52,083 nt of DNA, taken from contig CACETT010000004.1 in assembly GCA_902562525.1 (NCBI GenBank), forward strand, positions 1 through 52,083, read 5' to 3'. The translations under genes and the position numbers were made by a program. Shown in pieces: positions 36,566-46,600 of the stretch (the first letter of the stretch is position 1; each line of letters starts with the position of its first letter). This stretch comes from an uncultured Alphaproteobacteria bacterium (lineage in GTDB: Bacteria; Pseudomonadota; Alphaproteobacteria; UBA7887). Below the pieces are notes generated by a model. It was given only the letters and a program-made list of their open reading frames with translations, was not told the origin of the DNA and did not search any database.

Positions 36566-37546
36566 TTAGGGATTGGAAAAAATTAGGCGCAGTGTTGTGC
36601 GGATGTTTCTATATTCAGCACCTTTCATTGTTTGTGCCTTCGACAATAATTGGTGAAATTTTGGTAAGTTATACTGTGGGATGGAAGGGTACATATGATG
36701 CTCCAAATGGTAGTTAACATTATGGGGGAAGAGGTTCCAAATCAAGAATTTGGGGCCAGTATTTGTCCTTGAAGAGGAAAGTGGAGAAATAATATTACTT
36801 ACAGCCCCGTGTTCACAGATTGCACGAAGGCGCAAAATAGCAGGCACTATTGTTAACAAAGGTAAAATCCAACAAAGAATAAAGAATAGAGCTAGTTCAT
36901 TTATGAACGCAAGCGTTCCTGTCGTGATGTATACTAGAGTGGTGAGTGCTAAGTCTTGGTTGCGTCCACGCCGGAGTAAACTGCCAGATAAGCTTGAATC
37001 TAAAGGTAAGTTAGGTGATATCCGCCAAAAATAGGCATAGGTCTTTAGAAAAGTGATGCCTGATAAATCTCGGGAAAGCTTTTTGAAAAGATGGAGAAAG
37101 CCTTCGGGGTAACCGGATTGAAGGGGGAGATCAGGGTCCTCTTTTTGGTAAAGGTGGCTATGATGTTTAAAATGTAGGTTCCTGTAGCGCTGGAAAGATA
37201 TGCATATAATTGCCCCTAAAAGTCTTCCCATTGCATCATTCAGTATCCGATTTGAGAATAGCCGAAAGTGAGTTGCTTCGTGCACTAGGACGAATACGGC
37301 GTGCTGTCGAGTGCCGATAAAAACTAGGATAATTACAGTTACTACCGGGTGGTCTAGATACAAGCAGAGCAAGATAGAGAATGTTAATGCTGTGAGTGTT
37401 TCTACAACGGAGAGAAGGGCAGCCCTGTTGTTTATACGGCTAAGTTCTTTAATTTTTTCTGGTGCTATGTAATGGGTGAAAATGCGGCTCCCTATATCGG
37501 CTTCATCCTCGAGAAATTGGCTGCTATTAATTTGTGACGGGTCCAT
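36566..37546 (-). CDS. membrane fatty acid desaturase
   Basis: 326-residue diiron membrane desaturase/hydroxylase. All three histidine boxes are present: HEATH at residues 89-93, HFKHH at 125-129, and HLEHH at 280-284, separated by hydrophobic segments. It introduces a double bond, or a hydroxyl, into lipid acyl chains or a carotenoid/sterol-like substrate using oxygen; the substrate cannot be told from sequence. AAAGG precedes the ATG at 37546. It follows the DUF4389 gene by 18 bases, so the two are probably co-transcribed. Confidence 0.9.
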   Translation of the reverse strand: MDPSQINSSQFLEDEADIGSRIFTHYIAPEKIKELSRINNRAALLSVVETLTALTFSILLCLYLDHPVVTVIILVFIGTRQHAVFVLVHEATHFRLFSNRILNDAMGRLLGAIICISFQRYRNLHFKHHSHLYQKEDPDLPLQSGYPEGFLHLFKKLSRDLSGITFLKTYAYFWRISPNLPLDSSLSGSLLRRGRNQDLALTTLVYITTGTLAFINELALFFILCWILPLLTIVPAILRLRAICEHGAVSNIISPLSSSRTNTGPKFLIWNLFPHNVNYHLEHHMYPSIPQYNLPKFHQLLSKAQTMKGAEYRNIRTTLRLIFSNP

Positions 37547-37564
37547 ACACCTTTATCCAAAACA

Positions 37565-37894
37565 CTACTTCTCCAGTGTCGTATTATGCGTGTTGTTCTC
37601 TTCATCAGACCCGGGAAGAGCCGAAAATGGAAAGGGAACTGTGTCCACTTCAAAGGAAAGAAACTGCAGGACCTGTGTAAGATATGTATTTATTCGAGAG
37701 GCAAAATAGCGGAGGTTGTTATTTCTCTGCCCGTTTATAATTGCCAGAATAAATTGGACCACGGAGAGAAAGTACACAAATAAAAGGGCCACATAGGCTA
37801 TTAGTCCGAAAAGAACCATATACAGTGCCCTCTGCCACGCTGGAGGGTTAGTGACTATCATGGTTGGTGAGTTGGTGCTCTTATTTTCTGGCAA
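37565..37894 (-). CDS. DUF4389 membrane protein
   Basis: 109 residues. A hydrophobic block (about 24-55, including LFGLIAYVALLFVYFLSVVQ) is followed by the DUF4389 signature: NLRYFASRINTYLTQVLQFL, then FEVDTVPFPFSALPG. Its role is unknown. The start appears to be a TTG with GGAGAAAGC upstream. It precedes the desaturase by 18 bases, which hints at a link to membrane lipids. Confidence 0.83.
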   Translation of the reverse strand: MPENKSTNSPTMIVTNPPAWQRALYMVLFGLIAYVALLFVYFLSVVQFILAIINGQRNNNLRYFASRINTYLTQVLQFLSFEVDTVPFPFSALPGSDEENNTHNTTLEK

Positions 37895-37983
37895 TTCGCT
37901 TTCTCCATCTGCTCTTTCATCTTCTGACTATCATGGCCCCAGGGTGCTAGCTTTGGCAAGGCCAGCTGTGGGCACCTTGGAGG

Positions 37984-38487
37984 CTATAAAGATCTTTTTT
38001 GCTGCAACCCCATTGTTCGGCTAAGTCCCGCTGGTTTCTCTAGTTTCTGGTGGGCGGTTTTTAGCCTATTCAGCTGTTCTAGAGAGGCGTCTGGGATGGG
38101 CGCAGCCCTTCGCTTTGATTGGCTGACGTGGAGAGTTACTAGTTCATTGGTAGCTGCCATAAAGTTTTTTGATTCGTGGTACATGGCATGGGCGTAGTGT
38201 ATTCGTTTTTGATCATAGTCAAAGACAAAGGTATCAAACCTCAATTTATCACCCTCTCTCACTTCTTGTAGGTAGCTAATATGGCCTTCCAAGGTGAACG
38301 TAGTCCCATCAGTTTGGTTAGAGTAATTTTCTCCTAAGCCTAGAACATCGAAGAAGGCATCTGTGGCATGGTCAAATAGTAGTAAGTAATATGCCATATT
38401 GAGGTGCCCATTGTAGTCTATCCATTTTTCCTGGACTTGTTCTCTATGAACCTGAAGCGGCTCGTTATCATCTGTTCTCTGCGACAT
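37984..38487 (-). CDS. hotdog-fold acyl-CoA thioesterase
   Basis: 167 residues with the 4-hydroxybenzoyl-CoA thioesterase-like hotdog pattern: VQEKWIDYNGHLNMAYYLLL near the N-terminus, then FTLEGHISYLQEVREGDKL. The sequence resembles the stand-alone thioesterases, and the C-terminal domain, associated with L-carnitine dehydrogenase, but no carnitine genes are nearby, so the substrate is open. It is divergent from the FAD-linked oxidase gene across a 201-base region containing a perfect palindrome. Confidence 0.83.
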   Translation of the reverse strand: MSQRTDDNEPLQVHREQVQEKWIDYNGHLNMAYYLLLFDHATDAFFDVLGLGENYSNQTDGTTFTLEGHISYLQEVREGDKLRFDTFVFDYDQKRIHYAHAMYHESKNFMAATNELVTLHVSQSKRRAAPIPDASLEQLNRLKTAHQKLEKPAGLSRTMGLQQKRSL

Positions 38488-38559
38488 TTTTACCGGTTAT
38501 TTCAATGATTGTGGGATGTTCCTATAATTTGCACCATTTCTTTTGCAATGGCATGCATA

Positions 38560-38574
38560 TTTAGTCAAACTAAA
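38560..38574. promoter_or_regulatory. perfect palindrome in a divergent promoter region
   Basis: TTTAGT-CAA-ACTAAA, two perfect 6-base arms with a 3-base centre, lies 73 bases from the thioesterase start and 115 bases from the FAD-oxidase start. Its size and symmetry suit a dimeric regulator such as a GntR- or TetR-type protein. No regulator gene is nearby. The repeat is seen; the operator role is inference. Confidence 0.35.
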
Positions 38575-38688
38575 GTTCTCGGGAGGCGGAATCACGGGGT
38601 TATCCAGTACAGCAAGGGGCACCATCAGGAGGTCATCTAGCAGGTCAGTATTATTAATCAAATCATTTTTGGTGTGAAGGAAAATGGG

Positions 38689-40095
38689 ATGTCGGAGTTG
38701 AAAAAGCTAAGCAAGGTAGACTTTGGTTCTCCAGAAAAAGTTATTGAGATTCTGAAGGCGTATTTCGGCGACCGGTTGACCACCTCTCTTGCTGTTCGAG
38801 AGCGCCATGGGACTGACGAGTCGTTTCACGCACCTCGAAGTCCTGACGCTGTGGTATTCGCTTGCAGCACCGAAGATGTGCAGTATGCCGTTAAAGTGTG
38901 TTCCAAGCATCAAGTTCCCATAATTGCATACGGCACTGGTACTTCCCTAGAGGGGCATGTAGCAGCGTTATATGGAGGGATATGCATTGATTTGTCACAG
39001 ATGAATGAGGTGGTCTCAGTAAATTCTGAAGATCTTGATTGTACGGTGCAGGCTGGTGTTACCCGTAAACAGTTGAACGAATACTTGAGGGATATGGGGT
39101 TATTTTTCCCCGTTGATCCTGGGGCAGACGCTTCAATTGGCGGCATGGCGTCAACCCGGGCAAGTGGAACCAACGCGGTGCGGTATGGAACCATGCGAGA
39201 GGCTGTGATGTCATTAAAAGTAGTTTTGGCAGACGGCAGGATTATCCGCACGGCAACTCGGAGCAGAAAGTCCTCAGCTGGATATGATTTGACCAGGCTG
39301 TTTGTGGGATCTGAAGGGACGCTGGGCATCATTACCGAAATCACACTGCGACTGCACGGTATCCCGGAGGCTATCTCGGCGGCAATCTGTTCCTTTCCTT
39401 CAATAGATGATGCGGTAGGTTCGGTCATAGAGACTATTCAGTTGGGAATCCCGGTAGCCCGAATTGAATTGCTAGATGACGCGACGATGATGGGAGTTAA
39501 CTCCTTTTCGAAAACTGATTATCCAGTATCTCACACCTTATTTTATGAATTTCATGGAAGCCAAACTAGTGTTGAAGAGCATTCTAGGCAGGCTCAGGAT
39601 ATAGCTGCTGGCTTTGGTGGTGGGGATTTTAAATGGGAAACCAAGGCAGAGGACAGGAATCGCTTGTGGCAGGCCCGGCATGATGCTCTCTACGCTATGA
39701 ATGCGCTGCGACCTGGTTCAAAACCAATGGTGACCGATGTGTGCGTTCCCATTTCCCAGTTGGCACAATGTATTAGCGAAACTAAGGCTGACATAGAGTG
39801 CTCCTCAATAATGGCTCCAATAGCTGGGCATGCAGGTGACGGTAATTTTCATGTAGTATATTTGGTTGATACCGATTCTCACGGTGAGTTGAAGGAAGCA
39901 GGAGATATGCACGACAGGCTAGTCGCCAGAGCACTTGCACTCGGAGGGACTTGTACAGGAGAGCACGGTATAGGATATGGGAAAATTGACTTTCTTAACG
40001 CGGAACTTGGTGAGGGGGTAAGCGTAATGCGTTCCATTAAGCTTGCGTTAGATCCAAATAATATTATGAATCCAGGAAAAATCATAAACGTGTAG
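38689..40095 (+). CDS. FAD-linked oxidase (glycolate/D-lactate dehydrogenase GlcD-like)
   Basis: About 468 residues from the ATG at 38689 (AAGGAAAATGGG upstream; a GTG at 38674 is the alternative). FAD-binding type 4 fold: VPIIAYGTGTSLEGH and the ASIGGMASTRASGTNAVRYG segment hold FAD; the C-terminal GHAGDGNFH and CTGEHGIGYGK are signatures of the D-2-hydroxyacid oxidase group. Homologues oxidise D-lactate, glycolate or D-2-hydroxyglutarate and pass electrons to quinone or cytochrome c. No glcE or glcF follows, so a single-subunit D-lactate dehydrogenase is the best guess. Confidence 0.88.
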   Translation: MSELKKLSKVDFGSPEKVIEILKAYFGDRLTTSLAVRERHGTDESFHAPRSPDAVVFACSTEDVQYAVKVCSKHQVPIIAYGTGTSLEGHVAALYGGICIDLSQMNEVVSVNSEDLDCTVQAGVTRKQLNEYLRDMGLFFPVDPGADASIGGMASTRASGTNAVRYGTMREAVMSLKVVLADGRIIRTATRSRKSSAGYDLTRLFVGSEGTLGIITEITLRLHGIPEAISAAICSFPSIDDAVGSVIETIQLGIPVARIELLDDATMMGVNSFSKTDYPVSHTLFYEFHGSQTSVEEHSRQAQDIAAGFGGGDFKWETKAEDRNRLWQARHDALYAMNALRPGSKPMVTDVCVPISQLAQCISETKADIECSSIMAPIAGHAGDGNFHVVYLVDTDSHGELKEAGDMHDRLVARALALGGTCTGEHGIGYGKIDFLNAELGEGVSVMRSIKLALDPNNIMNPGKIINV

Positions 40096-40144
40096 TTTTT
40101 CTGAAGTTGCACTAGCTGGGAAAGTTAAGGAAAGAGGGTTTTCA

Positions 40145-41650
40145 GTGCGCGAAAATATCGATGAACTATATGCTGGAGGGTTCACCTTTGATAATACGTT
40201 CTCCCGCCTTCCTGAGCGATTTTATACCCGTCTCGCACCAACTCCAGTTTCCTCCCCAAAAGTTATCAAGGTAAACGAGGAATTGGCCGAAATTTTGGGT
40301 CTTGATCCCGAGGCTCTGGGGGGTCGTGTTGGTGCCAACATACTAAGTGGAAATTGTGTGCCGGAGGGATCGGAGCCCTTGGCAATGGTTTATGCGGGCC
40401 ATCAATTTGGAGGCTGGGTGCCACAACTTGGGGATGGGAGAGCTATTTTGTTGGGCGAAATAGTGGGGCGCGATGACGTAAGGCGAGATATTCAGTTGAA
40501 AGGTGCTGGGCCTACCCCGTATTCGCGTAGCGGCGATGGCAGAGCTGCCTTGGGGCCCGTTCTGCGGGAATACATTTTGAGTGAAGCAATGTGGCGGCTG
40601 GGGATTGCAACCACCCGATCACTCGCTGCTGTTGATACAGGTGATACAGTTCTTCGTGAAGAGGAGCTTCCAGGAGCGATTGTGGTCCGTGTAGCCGAGA
40701 GTCATATTCGGGTTGGTACTTTCCAATTTTTTTCGTCGCGATCAGATATTGTGGGTCTGAAAGCATTAGCTGATTATGTGATTGAGAGACACTTTCCCAG
40801 TATAGATAATGTGGATGGCAAATACGAAGCCTTGCTGGAGGAGGTAGTGAAGCGGCAGGCTAGCCTTATTGCACATTGGCAACTAATTGGATTCATTCAC
40901 GGTGTAATGAATACAGACAATACCTCGGTCGTGGGCGAAACAATCGACTATGGTCCGTGTGCATTTATGGATAGCTATGACCCTAAAAAGGTTTTTAGCT
41001 CAATTGATCAATTTGGACGCTATGCTTATAGCAATCAGCCTGGAATTGGCTACTGGAATATTGGGTGCTTTGGGCAGACATTGCTGCCATTGATTGAGGG
41101 GGGTAAAAAATCAGCTCTGGATAGGGTTCAGAAAATAGTGGCTAAGTACCCAGAGTTGTTTGGGGAGGCCTATTTAGTGGGGTTCAAAAAAAAGCTTGGG
41201 TTACGAAAGCAACTGGATGGTGATGAAATGCTTGGTCAGGATTTGTTGCAAGAGATGGCAGAAGAAGGGCTGGATTATACCGTGACCTTCCGGCACCTAA
41301 CTTCATATCATGGTTCAAATGCCGCTAGGGTCGCAGCGGCACAACATTTTTTTGGGGTCTCTAAAGGGCTTAAGGATTGGATTGCGCGATGGTCTCGGAG
41401 ATTGCAGGAGGATTGGGTAGGCAGCCATGGTTGGGAGACAGTTATGGGGTCAGAAAATCCTGTGTATATTCCAAGAAATCATCTTGTCGAAGAGGCAATC
41501 AAATATGCAGTGAGCGAAAATGATTATACCTACTTTCATAAACTTGTAGGAGTTCTTGAAAATCCATACGAAGAGGTCATGTCCTCGGCTAAATATGGGC
41601 TGCCCCCGGAGCCGCACGAAGAGGTCAAGGCGACGTTTTGTGGAACATAG
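40145..41650 (+). CDS. selO: protein adenylyltransferase SelO (YdiU)
   Basis: 501-residue pseudokinase-fold enzyme that transfers AMP to Ser, Thr or Tyr of target proteins. Markers: YAGHQFGGWVPQLGDGRA, KGAGPTPYSRSGDGRAALG, SEAMWRLGIATTRSLA, and the active-site HGVMNTDNT followed by DYGPCAFMD. The protein ends FCGT, with a cysteine close to the end where animal homologues carry selenocysteine; here it is an ordinary Cys codon. The start is a GTG with AGAGGG upstream. SelO is linked to redox stress and S-glutathionylation. It is convergent with the TPP enzyme. Confidence 0.95.
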   Translation: MRENIDELYAGGFTFDNTFSRLPERFYTRLAPTPVSSPKVIKVNEELAEILGLDPEALGGRVGANILSGNCVPEGSEPLAMVYAGHQFGGWVPQLGDGRAILLGEIVGRDDVRRDIQLKGAGPTPYSRSGDGRAALGPVLREYILSEAMWRLGIATTRSLAAVDTGDTVLREEELPGAIVVRVAESHIRVGTFQFFSSRSDIVGLKALADYVIERHFPSIDNVDGKYEALLEEVVKRQASLIAHWQLIGFIHGVMNTDNTSVVGETIDYGPCAFMDSYDPKKVFSSIDQFGRYAYSNQPGIGYWNIGCFGQTLLPLIEGGKKSALDRVQKIVAKYPELFGEAYLVGFKKKLGLRKQLDGDEMLGQDLLQEMAEEGLDYTVTFRHLTSYHGSNAARVAAAQHFFGVSKGLKDWIARWSRRLQEDWVGSHGWETVMGSENPVYIPRNHLVEEAIKYAVSENDYTYFHKLVGVLENPYEEVMSSAKYGLPPEPHEEVKATFCGT

Positions 41651-41695
41651 GGTTGCAGATTGAAAAACTCACTTTTGGATCTTTTAAGGATTGGT

Positions 41696-43360
41696 TTAGA
41701 TCGGTATTTCTATATTGCCTAACCGGGCTGTTAATTTGCGGTTTTCCCTATAGTCTACTGGTACGGCGATAATTGCAGGGCCCTCTTGTTGGAAGGCCTC
41801 CTCTAGCGACGTCGGGAGCTGATCTACTGCTGTAAGCGCTTTCCCCCACATTCCATACGCCTCTGCCAATTTCTCAAAGTCGGGATTATTAAATTCTAAA
41901 TCCGAATGCTTCCCAGAAAATTGGTCCTGTTGTTTCCATTTGATCAAACCGTACTCGCCATCCACCCACACCATAGCAACTATATTTAATTTTTTCCGTA
42001 CTGCTGTTTCTAGATCCTGGGCGTTCATACTAAAGCCGGCATCACCATTGATGGATAGGATCTTTCTGTCGGGCAAAGCTATTTTGGCCCCTATGGACCC
42101 TGGCATCGCAAATCCCATTGAACAAAAACCATTTGAAATCAGACAAGTATTAGGTTGGAAACATTGGTAGTAACGTGATATCCACATCTTGTGTGCGCCC
42201 ACATCTGATAGAAGTATGTCATTCGGCCCCAAAAAATTTCGCACCTCATATAAGATTTTCTGGGGTTTCATTGGAAAACACTGATCGTTCATTTCAGCCA
42301 AAAAGTCGTGGGTTAGGGTGGCTCTGAGATCTTTTCTGGATTTTATATCAAAGAGTGGCAGTGGCCTTTCTTTTCTCGATTCTAACGCTTGGTTGAGTTG
42401 CCAGAGCCCATCCGCCAAGTCGCCGACAATTTCTACTGAGGGTGCGTAGTCGCGGTCCACCTCAGCGGGCCAAAAATCCATATGGATGATTTTCTTTTGT
42501 GACTGATTGGTTCTGTTCCAGGCTTTGGGTGCGTATTCCACAAGATCGTATCCACAAGAAATGATAAGATCTGCGCTATCAAAGGCGAGGTTATTGTAGT
42601 CCCCCGTTCCTAGGCCAATCGTATACAAGCAATGTTCGTCATCCATAGGAATTGCGCCTTTTCCCATAAAAGTGTTTACGACTCCGGCTCCAATGTTGTG
42701 GGCGAGTTTAGTTAATTGTTTGGCGGCCCTTTTTCTAATGGCGCCGTTCCCGGCTAAAATAATGGGACTCTTGGAGCTATAAATTAATTCAGCTGCCTGT
42801 GCTACGGATTTGTGATCGGCTGCTGGGCGTCGGACTTTTATTGGTTTCATTGGCTTATCTTGGATGTCTTTCTTGGCCACATCTTCAGGAAGTTCAATGA
42901 CGCACACTCCAGGCTTTTCCGTCTCCGAAAGTTTAAAAGCTTTGCGGATAACCTCGGTTATATTTTCCGGCGCGAGGACAGAGACCGACCACTTGGTTAT
43001 GGGCTCGCACATCCGAATTGCATCCATTATTTGATGACTTTCTTTGTGTTGGCGAGTGGTTGACCCTTGGCCTACGATGGCAACAACAGGGGCTCTGTCC
43101 ATATTTGCATCAGCTAGTCCAGTGAGAAGATTTGTAACCCCTGGTCCAAGGGTGGCAAGGCAGACGCCAGCTTTACCTGTCAGGCGACCGTATGCGTCAG
43201 CGGCAAAAGCTGCCGCTTGTTCGTGTCGACAAAGTACAAAGTCAATTGGGGAATTGATAAGAGAGATCATTAGGTCTGCATTTTCTTCTCCAGGAACTCC
43301 AAAAATACGCTCCACACCTTCGTTTTCCAGGCATTTAACAAACAAATCTGACGCTTTCAT
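41696..43360 (-). CDS. acetolactate-synthase-like thiamine-diphosphate enzyme
   Basis: 554-residue TPP-dependent enzyme of the acetohydroxyacid synthase/POX family. The PYR domain has FGVPGEENADLM and the catalytic glutamate in CRHEQAAAFAADAYGR; the PP domain has GDAGFSMNAQDLETA (GDG-like cofactor motif with the distal Asn). No regulatory subunit gene (ilvH) follows, and family members of this kind include catabolic acetolactate synthases and other TPP lyases, so the exact reaction is uncertain. GGAGGTCC precedes the ATG. A 12-base palindrome lies 22 bases upstream of the start. Confidence 0.88.
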   Translation of the reverse strand: MKASDLFVKCLENEGVERIFGVPGEENADLMISLINSPIDFVLCRHEQAAAFAADAYGRLTGKAGVCLATLGPGVTNLLTGLADANMDRAPVVAIVGQGSTTRQHKESHQIMDAIRMCEPITKWSVSVLAPENITEVIRKAFKLSETEKPGVCVIELPEDVAKKDIQDKPMKPIKVRRPAADHKSVAQAAELIYSSKSPIILAGNGAIRKRAAKQLTKLAHNIGAGVVNTFMGKGAIPMDDEHCLYTIGLGTGDYNNLAFDSADLIISCGYDLVEYAPKAWNRTNQSQKKIIHMDFWPAEVDRDYAPSVEIVGDLADGLWQLNQALESRKERPLPLFDIKSRKDLRATLTHDFLAEMNDQCFPMKPQKILYEVRNFLGPNDILLSDVGAHKMWISRYYQCFQPNTCLISNGFCSMGFAMPGSIGAKIALPDRKILSINGDAGFSMNAQDLETAVRKKLNIVAMVWVDGEYGLIKWKQQDQFSGKHSDLEFNNPDFEKLAEAYGMWGKALTAVDQLPTSLEEAFQQEGPAIIAVPVDYRENRKLTARLGNIEIPI

Positions 43361-43690
43361 TGGACCTCCAAATTTCGGCGGTAACGGCCGTTAAATTATG
43401 ATATTAAACTTATTATCTCCAGCAGGTTTCCCCAAAACGCGGGGCAGCCAAATTTTTGAACTAGGGCCTTAGGTTAACCAATAGAAAAAAGTATGGCATC
43501 TTTAATTTTTTATGTCGCGCTTTACCAATCTAAACTTGTCCGGCATACAGTCTTGAGACATTCTGTTTGGCCTCAGGTTAGCACATGCCAATCGGATTAA
43601 TTCAGCGAAGTCAGTTTGGAGATAAATTCGCCTATTCGGCGACTTTATTATAACGCCATAATTTTGCCACGTTTTCGGAAATAATCAATT
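43361..43690. promoter_or_regulatory. 330-base divergent intergenic region with palindrome
   Basis: No gene is visible between the TPP enzyme and the AsmA gene. It must hold both promoters. It contains a perfect 12-base palindrome TAACGGCCGTTA (43382-43393) close to the TPP enzyme start, a looser repeat TTGGC/GCCAA near 43570-43595, and CGCC/GGCG flanking TATT just before a TATAAC-like box near 43650 that could serve the AsmA gene. None is proven. Confidence 0.45.
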
Positions 43691-46600
43691 GTGGGGAACG
43701 CTTTGAAGATTATCTTATATACCGGGACCGGGCTTTTTGTGTTTTGTGTTGGCTTTGTGTTGATAGTCCCTGGTTTAATGGACTGGAATCAATATAAAGG
43801 CCAAATAGTTGATAGGGTTGCTTACGAGCTGGGTAGGGAGTTTGCCGTATCCGGGGACATTTCACTTTCTGTGATTCCCAAAACAAAATTTTCTTTAAAG
43901 GGGGTTCATATCGGCAGTATCGAAGGCGCCGTTGTTCCTCATATGGCCGAGGTCCATTCAGTTGATGTCGAGGTTGCTTTCGTACCCTTGTTAATGGGGT
44001 CTATTCAAATAATGCGGGTTATTTTGGTCGAACCCACAATAGTTTTGGAAAGGCTTGCTGACGGTCGCACCAACTGGGTTTGGGATGAAAGTAAGAACGC
44101 GGGCTCACGGCTATTCTCCGGTAAATTTTTGGCAGATATTTCGCTTGAGGAGGTTGTGATTTCAGCTGGGAATTTTGAATATGTAGATGCTCCTAACGGT
44201 CACAGGTATCAGATTCAGGACGTCAATTTAAGCATGTCTGCACCCAGTTTGAGCGGGCCATTCCAGTTTAATGGAGTGTTAAGAGCCTTCGGTAGTGAAG
44301 TTTTGGTTGAATCAATTTTGGTGGAGGTAAGTCCTCAGAATGATATCTTGACGCGAGGGCAAATAAGATCGCAGGGGCTCCAGTTAAAATATTCCGCTAG
44401 CTCAAACACTAATGCCGAAGGCGTTTCTTCTTGGGTAGGTGCCCTTAAAGTTTATCCAGATGGAGGGAATAGGTTGCCCGCAGGCTGGTCCAAGTTGCAG
44501 GAGATTTTACTTGGCACCAAGGCCATCGACCCAGAATTGTTTCAATTTTCTTCTGACTTTAGTTGGCAAGGCGGCGTGTTGGATATTTCAGAATCGGAAT
44601 TCCGTTTAGGTGAGTTAAAGGGTAGTGCTGTTGGTTCTTTGGGGTCTAATAGAGTTAGCGGACGAGTTAATTTGGGTCGTCTCAATCTGGACAGGGTTCT
44701 CAACTCTGAGATTTCTTTGGGAGATGAACAAATAGCGGTTGAGTTGGTGTCGAAGGTTGTTGACTTGATATCAAGTTTGTCTAACAGACCAAGTTTGGTT
44801 GCGGATGTAATATTGGTTGCGGATGCGATCCAATACAAGGGTGAGGTAATTAGAAATGTGGTTGTGGATGCAGGTATTAATGATGGGGTAATAAGGTTAA
44901 ATCAATGTTCTGTTAGGCTTCCCGGGGCGTCCTCTCTTGCTTTGGAGGGGCAGTTCTATTTGGAGCAGGACATCCCAGGTTTCCTTGGGACAGCCCGGGG
45001 AAGCTCTGATAACCTTCGAGCTTTGCTTAAGTGGCTATCTGTGGAACTAGATTCATTATCAGGGGAGCGGTTGAGGCGGTTATTGTTTTCAACAAAAATT
45101 CAGGGAACACTAACATCGGGCAATCTTACAGATGTCGATCTACAATTGGATACCAGCCTGATACGAGGCGGTGTTGCTTATGCAGTTTCCAATGGCCGGG
45201 TTGGTCTGGGAATAGGCCTTCACGTAGATCAGTTAGACCTTGATGCGTATCGCTCCCAGGTTTTCCCGCGTGAGGGTGATGTTGCCTCTGACAGTAACCC
45301 CTACATCACAATTTTGTCGGCCTTTGATGCTGATTTTGATGTTCGGCTTGACGAAGTGACCGCCAATGGCATGCCTGTTTCAGGTGTTATCCTAAATGGT
45401 TTGTGGCAGCAGGATGATCTGGATGTTCGAGAGATTGCTGTTCGAGAGTTTTTAGGTTCGTCTATTAAATTCACTGGTATGGTGAGTGATCTCTTCTTAA
45501 ATCCTTCTATTCAGGGTTCCTTTAGTGGAAGTGCCAAAAGGTTGGGCTCTTTGGCGAGAGTTTTTCCAGAAATTAATGGGCTTCCGCAATTTCTTTTGGG
45601 CCCGATAGCAGCAGAACTGGCAGTCCAAGGCGACTTGGAGCAAATGACAATGGATGGAGTCGTTGAGCTTCTGGAAAGCCAGATCGCTCTACAGGGTAGT
45701 ATTGTGGATGTTCTGAAAACTCGAAGGATAGACGTGTCGGCGGAAGTGGGGGTAGCTAGTTTGGCTGAGTTTGGAGCGCTCTTGTCGAATTACGATATTG
45801 CAGTGCCAGAGGTAGTTTTAGGAGCCGAAATTCCCGTTACCCTTAGTGCTGACGTTGCTGGGGTGGTTCCCAACTTCGATGTGGGGGCTATTGCGATGGT
45901 AGGTGATGGTTTTCTGCAGGCGACGGGTACTCTCACAAAAATTGACCGAACCTTTAAGTATGACGTGTATGGGGATTTTACCCACTCAAATATAGGTGAT
46001 TTCTTGGAGATTTTCTGGAGAGAACCGCTGCCTGGTTTCCTAAAGGCTGATGCAGAAACTGCAGTTGATTTGCACTTTAATGGCGGGCCCGCCAACTTTA
46101 ATTGGGAGGGGGGCATCGCCAGGGGGGATCTCAATATCGCCGGGTTTGGCAACTATGATGCCGGGGAGAATGAAATGTCTTTTGTTATAGAGCACCCAGA
46201 CATGCCGACATTTATATCTGAGCTCGGGGTCAACGAAGGCGGCAGTCTTTCGGATGGTCCAATTGGCTTTTCAATTATATTGCAAGGCGGGTTGGATGGT
46301 ATAAAAATCCCGGACCTTGAAGTGACCACACCGGCTAGTGATCTTCATGGGAATCTTGCCGTTCATACAAATGGCAACGAGCACAAATTGCTTGGGTCCT
46401 TCACTTCCAGGAATTTGGATCTCAATGAATTATCTGCCTTACTTGCCGTAATGGAGGCCGGAAATTATGAGGTCTCTAGTCACGCAGATAAGGGAGCCGT
46501 GTCATCATTGGCTGAACCAGTTCTGGATGGATATGACCCAGTTGGTTGGGGCAGTTTATCTGCCGATATTATTTTGAAAGTGGCCAACATGAGAGGTCTA

